Origin: Siniperca chuatsi
Lineage: Eukaryota > Chordata > Actinopteri > Centrarchiformes > Sinipercidae
Assembly (NCBI RefSeq): GCF_020085105.1
Contig: NC_058062.1
Location: 7,739,945-7,803,944, forward strand
DNA length: 64,000 nt
Reading direction: 5' to 3'
The notes under the pieces are model-generated. The model saw only the letters and a program-made list of their open reading frames with translations. It made no database searches and was not told the DNA's origin. A program made the translations under genes and the position numbers. Below, in pieces: positions 25,401 to 35,400 of this stretch; position 1 is the stretch's first letter, and every line of letters begins with the position of its first letter.

Positions 25401-26420
25401 GAAATGACCAAGAAGGAATTCCTGGTGCAGGATGATAGCCCGGTGTTGAAGGAATTTATCAAAACCAACAGTGAGCAGCTGGAATCTTTGATCAAAGACA
25501 GCAAGACAGCACAGGTTATACACAACAACCTTATACACAACGCTGAACACCTTATTACATACTTTTTGATGTATATTTTATGTTGTCTGACTCCGCCTGT
25601 CTCCCTCCAGGAGGTATACGGCTCTGTAGTCGAGTATTTCGGAGAGAACCCCAAAACCATGCAGCCTTCCATGTTTTTCCCGCTGTTTGGACGCTTGATA
25701 AAGGCATATAAGGTGAGGATGTGTGGTAGGGTTCTGATATTTATCCATTACAATTGTTGCATCGCATGTTAATCCTTTTGCCCTTGATTGAACACAGACC
25801 GCACAGCAAGAAATTCAGCAGAAAAAGAAAATGGAGAGTGAGAGTAGTGAGAAAAAAGAGTCATCATCTCCGAACAAGGCTGGGGTACAGAAGGTAAGAT
25901 ATTAAAGGTTCAGTCTTCAGAAATTATATATCAGAGATTTATATTGACTGGTGTTCTTTCGAATGGCTTATGTGTTATTTAAAAGGTACAGTTTCAGAAA
26001 TGCTTAACACAGCATAAACCATCATCTAAAACAAATTTGTGACTAAAAACCATGACACTCAAACTCTTAGGGGGTAGGAAATTCTACATTTACTTTGATT
26101 TCAAATGCTTTTATTTTTGGATTTTTGCTAGGGGCCTATGATGCCTAAGATGCCCCAGATGGACCTGATAGCTGAGCTGAAGAAGAGGCAGGTGAAACCG
26201 CAGGTACGCGAGGGGAAGGACGGTGCCCTAGAGGACATCATCACAGGTATTATTATTACCTATATATATATATATATATATATATTTTAAGCATGTGTGC
26301 TACATGTTTGATGTTTCCGAGCTGTTGAAATTGGCATGTCTTTGCTCTGCCTCAGATCTGAAGAACACACCATACAGGCGGACAGATGGTCGACGGCCAG
26401 CACAGCGCCAGGACACTTGA
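13469..26420 (+). CDS. fmnl1: fmnl1 (formin-like 1), complete
   Basis: FMNL1 is a Diaphanous-related formin that nucleates and elongates actin filaments in the cortex, notably in blood cells, under Rho-family GTPase control. 25 coding exons: 13469-13654, 16569-16652, 17030-17116, 17217-17290, 18236-18319, 18429-18572, 19091-19199, 19449-19525, 19607-19700, 20067-20141, 20246-20356, 21825-21974, 22066-22167, 22911-23493, 23614-23738, 23867-24069, 24176-24410, 24506-24574, 24657-24737, 25138-25267, 25351-25514, 25611-25712, 25798-25893, 26132-26246, 26356-26420. They join in phase to 1114 residues (human about 1100). MGNAAAGG carries the N-myristoylation Gly2. GBD/FH3 spans about 30-450 ([34 protein letters not shown]). 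FH1 is about 570-650. FH2 is about 655-1040 (MPLFNW, GNYMNS). The DAD is near 1065-1093 ([11 protein letters not shown], then EDIIT). fmnl1a versus fmnl1b cannot be told. Confidence 0.96.
17545..17755. repeat. Probable dispersed repeat fragment in fmnl1 intron 4
   Basis: Contains a familiar fish-repeat ending (actctacagggtaccttta) and CpG/TpG-rich sequence unlike the flanking AT-rich intron. The family is not identified and the boundaries are approximate. Confidence 0.35.
21214..21566 (+). repeat. Near full-length copy of the ATTAATCG-rich dispersed element
   Basis: About 350 bp in fmnl1 intron 11. It begins gcgattagtcaatcaatcag and ends attaatcgataatgaaatta, with CGATTAAT-type motifs at both ends, so the element is partly foldback. 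The interior has the characteristic gacagaaaattaatcggcaa and gatgtcacctcgagctctgg. Related copies lie at 5055-5150 and, inverted, at 59489-59735. Consistent with a non-autonomous DNA element common in percomorphs. Confidence 0.7.
22411..22810 (+). repeat. Dispersed GTTAGCATGCTAAC-containing element, intact copy
   Basis: About 400 bp in fmnl1 intron 13, running from ggggatggcaatgacggtct through ttgtacagacattcatggtt and gttagcatgctaac to ggctgtagactcttagtcta. The copy at 59741-60740 matches along its length but carries a 615-bp insertion. Confidence 0.7.
23382..23458 (+). repeat. fmnl1: 33-bp minisatellite coding for the fmnl1 FH1 repeats
   Basis: Two full 33-bp units (23382-23414, 23415-23447) and a diverged, partial third. 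Each encodes [11 protein letters not shown] in frame. Together with runs of 12, 11 and 8 prolines just upstream they form the FH1 region that binds profilin-actin. The opposite strand is G-rich. Confidence 0.9.
24760..25095. repeat. Probable dispersed repeat in fmnl1 intron 19
   Basis: Begins taaagcgagactatgtaact, a start I recognise from other fish introns. The remainder is diverged. It fills most of the 400-bp intron between FH2 exons 24657-24737 and 25138-25267. Confidence 0.35.
26261..26285. repeat. (TA)n microsatellite in the last fmnl1 intron
   Basis: About 12 uninterrupted TA units inside the 109-bp last intron, starting 15 bp after the donor. Confidence 0.9.
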
Positions 26421-26735
26421 GCCATTTCTAGTCCAATACTTTTTACAAACTGGAATCACACTCAAGCATACAGACAAAAGAACAAGTTTTAAAATGTTCT
26501 GTATATACAGTATATCTCAATATATAATTATCCATATGGCAGTGTGTATTTTTGCCAACATTTTAGTGTGAATTTGCTGTGTAAATAGAATTTAAGTTGG
26601 AACTATGATATTTTTAATGCAACAGTCCATGAATTTGATTCCAAATCTTGCTAAAAAAAACAAACAATCTAATTACTTCTGTGGTGCCTCACAGCTTTGT
26701 ATGCTCTAAATTTGCAGTGTCGTTAGCTATTAAGT

Positions 26736-26768
26736 AATAAAAAAATCATGACTTCATTTTAAAATAAA
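26736..26768 (+). terminator. fmnl1: fmnl1 poly(A) signals
   Basis: AATAAA at 26736-26741 and again at 26763-26768, about 320-350 bp after the fmnl1 stop. T-rich sequence follows. They face the minus-strand poly(A) signal of srcin1 about 200 bp away. Confidence 0.7.
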
Positions 26769-26966
26769 TCTTTTTTTTAACCATTGTTTCTGTATTTGTA
26801 TTTTCTCTACAAAATGAGAGCTTTGACCTGACATGTGATGCCACAGCCACAGTTTGTATCCACATTTCCTGTTGCTAAAGACAGTGCACTAATTTTCTGA
26901 CAAGACAACATAAACAAGTCATTATAAAGCAAGATCAGACGCCGCCACTGTACAAGAGAGCTGCAC

Positions 26967-26972
26967 TTTATT
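26967..26972 (-). terminator. srcin1: srcin1 distal poly(A) signal AATAAA (minus strand)
   Basis: Plus-strand TTTATT reads AATAAAGTGCAGC on the minus strand, followed by GTGGCGGCGTCTGATCTTG, a GU-rich downstream element. It would end a transcript about 200 bp before reaching the fmnl1 poly(A) signals. Confidence 0.55.
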
Positions 26973-28655
26973 GGACACACAATGACAGCAAATTATGTAC
27001 AAAAGAAGGCAGGTTCAACTGCCTACTGTCTTCTCACAGGAAAAACACACACATTTCTCACAGAATATCATGGCATCCACACTGATAAATTAGGATCTCC
27101 AGTATCAGTAGGTTTTTAAATTTATATATCATTATATTATAGATCTATTTTCTGTATTATTTTTGTTCTTATATCACACTACTCTACAAATGGGAGAATC
27201 ACTCTGTGGAAAGAGTACACCATCACTGGTGAAGTCTCTGGTTGGGGTGCGTTCAAGCATTCTGAATCCTTCTAGACATTCAACACTCTGCCACTATTGT
27301 CATCTTCATCGTCACATAACATCACAGTGAGACTGAACATGCCTGTGCCACAGATACCAAAATAATGTCTCATTCTTCATGTTTGTAAACCTCTAACACA
27401 GAACCGCTTTTCTCTTTCTCTCTCTTTCTCATTTTTTTGAGAAAACATGTAGACAACATTTTTTTCGACTGCACCGTGCGATTGCTTGAGACTATACATG
27501 CATTGTTTTGTATATACCTTTGTACCCATCGTCATAGTTTATTAATAAAACATCTTCTTTTGGACATAACAATTTATTGAACTCGCTAGGAATGACTCGG
27601 CCTATTTACAAGTCAATTTTGTTTTTCTATTTTTGATGCCAAGATTTTTGAACATCCACACATTCATGTAAAAATCTCATATACATACTATAGAATGTAG
27701 GTTCATAATAAAAAAAAAGATAGAATGACAAAGGAAGACATAAAACTTTAAATTCATACAACTCCACATAATTCCCTTACTGATTTATCTTGGTGGTTTT
27801 AACAACTTCTGTGGTTTAGCTTAACTGCTACTTAAAGCCACTTGGAGCAACAACTGGAACTGAACAAGCAACACCTGTTGTAATGATTAAGAGTCTGTTT
27901 TCTCTGAATGCTTTTGCACTGAGCATCCATATTCACATTACTACCACTCCTGTTCACATGCAAACATGACAGAGAGGAGAACTTAAAGCCATGTAACTTA
28001 CTTTTGTCAAAGCAGCAATGCTCTATAAGAAGTCTTTGGGCCCATAAACTGACCTTTCACAGTAGTTACCACAATTATCTGTGTATCTCACCATCTTTAA
28101 CTCACTAATACCAGCTGAATCACAAATACAGGATGGGGTGAAACCAAAAAACAGACTACAAGTACAGAAAACAACCCCCAAACAAAACAAAGAGATTGTA
28201 GCAAAATAAGCCCCTAAGCACAGGCACTGGTCCACCCTCTTACACCTCAGTAGTGACCCTTCACATAAGGAGGCAAAGGTGCAGACGAGCTGGACAAGCA
28301 TTTTCAGGGACAAGCTTTCATACATCAAAATTACATAAAATCTAACTCAGTGTTCGTAAAGAAAATCCTAGAATTTAAAAATGAACTTCAGTGTATATTA
28401 CAGAGGCTAATTGTTATCTATACAGATATTTTTAAACAAATATAAAAATGTTCTGCGTATGAATAAATAATCTCAGTGTGAAATGTAATATCTCTGTCAA
28501 TGAATTAAAAAAGAAAAATCTGTACAAAATGGTCACTAATATATAAAACTGAAGAGATGATGACATTTTACAGTATATAATTTAATCTAGGCCTATATAT
28601 ATATCACACTTTTCTTCACAATTATAATATCATACACAAACATCTCACTTAGATT

Positions 28656-28737
28656 TATGTATATATTTATATATCTATATATACAGATATATCTCTATAT
28701 ATAGATATATATATCTAGATATATCTAGATATATATT
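28656..28737. repeat. Palindromic TA-rich tract in the srcin1 3' UTR
   Basis: About 80 bp of interrupted (TA)n with ATATCTAGATAT palindromes repeated. It could fold back in single-stranded RNA or DNA. Confidence 0.85.
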
Positions 28738-31700
28738 TCTTCTATGTTTGATTTCAAGTTTGCATGAGTTTTTCTGAATGCCAAGGGCATCCACTGTGAG
28801 TGTCTTCAACATGCCCTCTAAGCCTCCAGCCATGTTGAAATCACAGCCCACTAACACTTGTCTTGAAAAAATCATTCCAGAGAGCACTGTCACGCAATTC
28901 TGGGAGGTTTCATCTCAGACTTTACTTGAGAAAAGCAGCCAAGCGTGAATACTTCCTCCCTAATGCTCACCAGACGCAAATGCAGCAAATTTAACTCGGA
29001 GAGTTATGGATTTGAGTGTGGAACAGCATGAGTAAGTGAATTTCTTTCATTTGACTTCACTCAATATGAAACCCAGGGCTTGAACCTGCCTGGCAGAGCT
29101 ACAGAGCACCCAGGGTGAGGCTTAATTTGCTGTGCTGTAAGCTTGCAGTTTTGCACAATGTTAGAGCTCGGGGAGTGTTTAGTCAAATGCCACCGCTGCA
29201 ACCTGACACACTCTGCATTTCAAGTGCTGTTTTCTTTTTTCTGCAAAAAATGGGAACAAGCCAATTCTTGCAGCCTCTTCTTTGGGTAATAGTGTTATTC
29301 TGTCATTGCTGCTGATCCAATACTGTAATACAAGATCAACTGGGGGTTTCTGGCAAGAACAAAGTATTAGAGGCACTGGGAAAAACATGGTAACAGGTCC
29401 TTGTAGGCAGGAGTTTCTCAAAGGCAAAGAGCACTGCCTTGGTAAAATTTTCGAGTGCTAATTACATATTGCACACACTGTTACTGTTCATGAATTGAAG
29501 CCCATCAAACTTTATCCTAGGATAACCTCAACTGAGTGTTTTTTTTATTCACAGATGCCCCACACCAAAGACAAAGCAAAGTGAAAGGGGCAGGGAAAGA
29601 ACAGCCGCTTAATGGCTCTCTGACTGTCAAACCCTTCCTCTCATCTCTTTGGGTCTTTTATATCACAAGCACTCTCCTTGAAGACAAGGCAAGTCAAAGC
29701 CGGCCTTATTAAAGTAGCCTTCAAACACGTTCCCAAACTAATCCCCTCTCCTCAAGCTGCCTACTCTTTGACACAAGCCCCTTTGCACGTTTTAATCTCA
29801 ATGCCACAAAGAAAATCGATTTCACACTGTCATTGTACTGAATGACTGAAAAAAAAAATCACTTTGTCTATGACTGTCCGTTCAACCTCGTCACCTCCCA
29901 AGTGGGCAGCCTAAGGCAGTAACACAAGACAGGGAGCTTCAAAATGGTTCCTTGTGCAAAATTTACACTTCACTGGCAGGCCTTTGATGTGCTTTAAATA
30001 ACGATAATATCAACTACTGTCATTTAGGCACACCAAAGGCCTAACATTCATAAATCTTTAATGTTTCAACATGCAGGTTATAAAACCAAATGAGGCAATT
30101 GGTAATTTAACAGTATTTCAAATATGCATTGATGTTTTTTTTCTTCCTTCAAGAAACATTTGTAGCGTTGTGCTTGTCATGGTTAACCAGATTCACAAGG
30201 TCAAAATGAGAGGAAAGAGTCATATGTTTATACTCTCCTCTCAGGCCCTTCACCGGTCAAGCTGTATCTGAAGTCTCTAAATAAGTGCTGATTAACATTA
30301 TGTATCTTTGAAACACTACTCAAGAGTTGAAACAGTGTCACAGATGTTCAAAGTGCCATCAATTCACTGCAGTGAAAGATACATTTTGTTCTTGTTCAAA
30401 GAAGGTATTGTGTTTTACAATAAGAAAAACTTTGGAAGCTGCTTCCCAGCAGAATAACTTTGAAGTTCAAAAGAAACAAGTGTCCCAAAAAAAACAACTA
30501 CTCGATCTGTCACTGTGTAGGTCAGATTCCTTAAAGGGTGAAATCATGTTCTAGTCAATGTGGCATATTTTACCAGAGTGCTCTTTATCAGTGGTGCGAC
30601 AGATGTTACTTAAAAATGAATCATCACACAAGATTTTCTGAAACAAAAACTTAGTAGAGTCTGTGCTTCTGCAAACAGCTTGGCTTTACAAGTGCACGTG
30701 TGACAGAATGTGTTTATTATTCATCACTGTGTATGCTTGAGTCTTTGGGAAGGTTCTTGATGTCAGGTGCTAAAATGCCAGAGCAACCTGTAAGATGCTA
30801 CTGTGGGAACATCCTGATTGTCATAATTAACTGGTTAATACATTTGTATACAATTCACCATTTGCATTTTCCCTTCTGTTTGTGTAACTGTAGCTCCTGG
30901 TGCGATTTCAAATATAAATGTGCTGTTATAAGACTTCTCCCTTCAATGTGCTTTTGGTTGAAAACAACATTTTTAAATTGAAAATTTTCTATAATTGTTC
31001 CTAATTTTCAATGCAAGGATTTCATTTTGTAGGGATGCATATAAATATTCAAAAAGTGTGACATGAAATCAAAGCAGACTGTCAGACAGTGGAATGTACA
31101 CTTGCAACAAAGCACAGGTCAAAGATCAGGGAGTGAGGACAATCATGTAAACTCTTTACACAGTGTGTACAAACGGAGGGGAAAATATAGCACCAATTCA
31201 GAGTTTAAAACACAGGTGATGCAAGAAAATCCACAAATGGCCTTTTAACACAAAACAGCTTGATACCACAATCATCACCTTGATTTACTCTAGATTTTTT
31301 TTTTCTTAGCAGGCTCACATTCTGCCAGGTGATGCAGGTAAGTGAGAGCAATATCATCCTGAACACACACAACTACTGAACTCACTTGGTGATAATTGCA
31401 GCTCTATTTACTATGATAAAAGTCACAGTCTAGAAATGATGTCTACTCCACTAACAACCCATTGAGTGAGGGTATATATGAGACTGCAGTAAATCCATCC
31501 AGACACATCAGTTTATAGCAGGCTGCTGGTAGGAGGGGAGGTCCATTTGTGTGCTCACTATATGGCAGACTGGCAGGATGACTGCATGGGAGGACTGCAG
31601 AGGAAATATGGAACCAGATCAGAGTAGGAAACTTGTCCAAAAAGAAGACTGTAACTCCGTTTACAGTGCGGTAGTTCTTGCCACAGAAATATGTAGACTC

Positions 31701-31878
31701 TGCATACTGGAGTAAGGCCAAAAGTATAGAGGAAAAACAAAAGGAAGAAAAAGCCAGAAAGAAAATATGACTAAGCAAAAAAAATACTGGAATTTTCCAT
31801 AATCTAGTTGTTTTCTCATTATGGTTCATGTTGTGATGGTGCTTGAATTCTCCCATGTCCTCATCCTTCTCCGCTTCA

Positions 31879-32406
31879 TCACCGAGAGTTGCCAGGGGTA
31901 AGGTCCTTATTCACAGGCTCGATGCAACCCTCCCTGCAGCTGTTGAGGCTGGAGCTGTCGAGGCTACAACTGCTGTGCTTGAGAACCACAGAAGAGAGGG
32001 TAAGGGAACTCAAAGGGGTGGAAGAGGCGGGAGACAGGGAAGGAGTTGGGGTGGTGGGTGAAGAGGAAGAGGAAGAGGAGGTAGCAGTGGGAGTAGGGGA
32101 GGAGGACCGGCTGCTGGGCAGGGGCAAGGAGGAAGCTCGCTGTTCGCGTAGAAGGCGGTGATGACGGAGGGTGGAGGAGAGGAGCAGGGCCTCAGCGCTC
32201 AAGCCAGAGGCAGACAGGCTTGCCAGTAGGGCCTTCGCTTGGCTGGAGGAAGCTGTCAGGGAGGGTATTGCCCCCTCCTGGGGGTACTTCCTCAGGCCAG
32301 GGGCAAACGCTGCTGCAGGAGAGGGCACTCGGCCTGAGAAAATGCCCGTTTTGATACCAGAGAGGTATGGCTCAATACTACCACTGGTGCTGTTGGTCCC
32401 CAAGGC
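31879..32406 (-). CDS. srcin1: Candidate srcin1 terminal exon, Ser-rich
   Basis: After the QGQQQ-ending exon (phase 0), the next open segment in phase begins after an AAG acceptor with a C/T-rich tract and runs 175 codons to TGA at 31881-31879. It encodes a basic and Ser/Pro-rich tail (STLRHHRLLREQRASSLP, then long Ser runs) ending DLTPGNSR. The frame is open well upstream into the presumed intron, so openness alone is weak evidence. I do not recognise the tail in SRCIN1 or KIAA1217. A different last exon is possible. Confidence 0.45.
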   Translation of the reverse strand, partial: ALGTNSTSGSIEPYLSGIKTGIFSGRVPSPAAAFAPGLRKYPQEGAIPSLTASSSQAKALLASLSASGLSAEALLLSSTLRHHRLLREQRASSLPLPSSRSSSPTPTATSSSSSSSPTTPTPSLSPASSTPLSSLTLSSVVLKHSSCSLDSSSLNSCREGCIEPVNKDLTPGNSR

Positions 32407-35400
32407 CTTCAGGTAGAGCAGGGACACAGAAGACAGGAAGGGGGAGGGGAGGTTTTCAGAGATCAAAGGGGAAATTCTGAAAAATTCAAGTCTTAAAATT
32501 GTCTGGGCACTGTCCCCCGCAGCACCTTCCCTTACCATTACAGTCAAACATGCCCGTGCATGCATGCTTGCACACACACACGCACACACACATCCACAGA
32601 TTGGGGTTCAGTAAACACTGAAAATGTGAAAGAAGCTGATGAAGTAAAGGGGGCAGATGGATATGAGTAGCTCTCTAGTCAGGTGAACAGGAGAAGGAGG
32701 AAGCTGAAGAGGCTGGACACGGACAGGTCGCTCACTGCTGCAGGGTCACAGGTACAGTAGGTGGGCAGGCCGGGAGGTGCAGGGCGACACGGTTTCACAC
32801 AGGGTGACAGGGTGGGTGAAGTTGGCCGCAGTAGTAGCGTAGTGGGGGGGGAAGACAGAACAAGAGATAAACAAAGGAGATCGTTATTCAGGTTGATATC
32901 AGCATGTGTGATGCAAGCCATAAGACAGGCTGCAATCTACACATGATGACCAAACCATTGATAAGCACACCCTCTGTCATAGGGTGCAACACTAAGTGAC
33001 ATGATGGAAATTACACTGGTGTTGAGCACCTTTATTTTGACATATATTTTAATGATGTTCACTCATTAAAAAATGCAAAATATTCCGATGGACAGACAGC
33101 ATCACACATTCAGTCCCTTCATGTAATTTAGAATGAGTCAGTAGATGGCACTGTTCCAACAGTATGAAACTTATGGGCAACACATTCACAACATGTATTT
33201 GTCTCTCTTTTGTAGGTGGAGCTAAGGTGAATGCATCTGTCAGAAACAGTTTGTAAGTTTTATGTGCAGGGGCAGGAGTGAGAATCTGTTTTAAAGAGCC
33301 AAACCTAGCTTTTTATTGTAAACAATTTTAAGGAAGTTTTATTTATGCTTTTCATAAGAAGCAACAGGAGGAAAGTTTGTGCTGTGGCTCTACAAGTTTT
33401 AAAAGGTGTTTGTTTAGAGATTATGGGGATTAGTTCTGTATGAAAGGAGAGCAGGTGTGCTAGTCTAGACTGCGCTGCTGGGAGGCTTTTACCTACTCTG
33501 TTGCAGTTCCAGAGCCTGTGCTGCCAACCATCCCCAGAGAGCAGGGCTGTTCCTTTTGCTTGAGGAACTCCTCTCAAGCCTGGCCGACACATTTATTCTG
33601 GTCTGAGTGCGGCGAGCAGCCGCCCTTCATCTCACACAGTCAGAGCTTCCTGCCAAATGACAGCCTCTCAGGCTAGGCCTTCACAACCCCCACCTCATGC
33701 CCAGCACCTTTAACTAGCCTTTTTTACTGCCAGAAGTAATAAGAGGCCAAATGGAAAAAGGTTTTTTGCAGCGTGAAAGTGTTTCACATTGTCATGCCCT
33801 CCTTGATCTGTGCCAAAGCAAATGAGGAAAAATTGTGGCTTTGAACTGTCTGTTCTTATCCAGCACATTGATTTGAAGGATCCTCATGCCTGGAATGCTC
33901 TAATACCTCTGAGTAAAGCTTTAGTGAGCAGACAGCCCAAGCACAGCAGTACAGAGCACCATCAGAAAGGCTCTGTTAATTTTAACACCTGCAATTAACA
34001 CACACAGATAACATCAGAGCCAAAACTAACAAAAGAACCTGATGCTATGCAAAAAAACACGAACATTAATGCTACTTTTTTTGCTCCAATGATAAAGTCT
34101 TTTTGGACCACATTGTTTGCAGGGGCATGTCCAGGAGAGTGGCCAGGGGTAGCAAGGGATAACCCCTCAAATCTGATTGGCCACCCCAGGTGCTACCACA
34201 AAATCCCAAATAATCATTAACTGAACAGCACAATGTTCATTCAGCCAGCATATTTTATTTTGATGAAAAAAAATTAGTAACTTGAAATTGGCAATGAGGA
34301 CCCACATAAAACCACAAATGTGGAGCAAGTGCATCTTGTTTTAGCTGATTGCAGATGGTACAGTGATGTCTTAAAAATGTTTAACTGTCCCTCCAGCTGG
34401 CTTTCATGACATGTTAATGTTCACCAGCTGCCTTTCATCTGAACTGATGGGAAATTGCATCGCATGTGTGAATAATGCCGCTGATGCTAAAGGTATTTAT
34501 ATATTTTGATCTATTCACATATTAGCTGGGGTTGGGAGGTAGTAGACCACTGAGAGACTCTGAAGCGGTGTGCTCATTCCTTGAGTTTGTGCCCCGTTCG
34601 CCCTAGAAATGTCAATAATCATTTGGCCAGAGGAAGCAAAAGAGACAACACCAATGGGAACTGGACAGAGAGTAAAAGTTTTGGGTCACGTTTAGGGAAT
34701 TATGTCCAGGAAAGGTTGAAGAGAAGAGACACCTTTACCTTCTGCATCCTAGAAAGACAGAAACTGGATGTCTGTGACTGTTTTGACACATTCTGCAGAA
34801 ATATATTCTTCAAAAATAACCTGCTTACTTTTTTGTTGTCAAGAGGAAGCAGAATGCTCATATTTTATTTTTTAGTGGCTATAATTAGGATTTCTCTTCA
34901 GAGATCACAAGCACAATGTCAGTGATGGGTTAAAAAAAAATATGTGAAGTGAACATAGAGTCACCAAAAGTTACTTAATCAGCTCTTAAAGGCTGTATGC
35001 AAGTGAGCCAGCCGCCTGAATAATTTGGTGAGATGAGCTGCAGATAATCAGCGTGTTTTTCCAGCATAGTCCATGCTCAGCTGTTTCAGAATCAGAATCA
35101 GAAATACTCATTATACTGAATTAAAAATGGTTTAGTAGACAGTCTTTGCTCCATCCATCTGTAAACTAAATTGTCAGGATCTGTGCTGTTTTTTTGGTTT
35201 GACATTAAAGGCATCAGGAATCTGACCAAGAAGAAGCGATTTCAAATGAAAAAGCTTGTGGAAAATACTCCTGTGCAATATACTCTTTTTCAGTTTACAA
35301 TTCCCTATTTATTGATATTTATTCATACTTCTATTACTGCTGTGCAATATCCACTGTCTAATAATCTGGTTAATCTGCTACACTTAACTTGACAGTAGTC

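Larger units (their letters stand above)
26945..31878 (-). other. srcin1: srcin1 3' UTR (inferred)
   Basis: About 4.9 kb lies between the probable srcin1 stop and a minus-strand AATAAA with T/G-rich sequence beyond. Both strands are AT-rich, with no convincing gene and no transposon copy I recognise. Long 3' UTRs are usual for neuronal scaffold genes. A TA palindromic tract lies at 28656-28737. Other minus-strand AATAAA motifs (for example near 27540) could give shorter forms. A 137-codon minus-strand frame at 31443-31856 has no recognised similarity. Confidence 0.5.

Noticed and set aside
31443..31856. 137-codon minus-strand open frame just after the srcin1 stop
   Set aside because: Composition (many Phe, Cys, His) and lack of any recognised domain fit chance reading of AT-rich UTR; it is in a different frame from the preceding exon.
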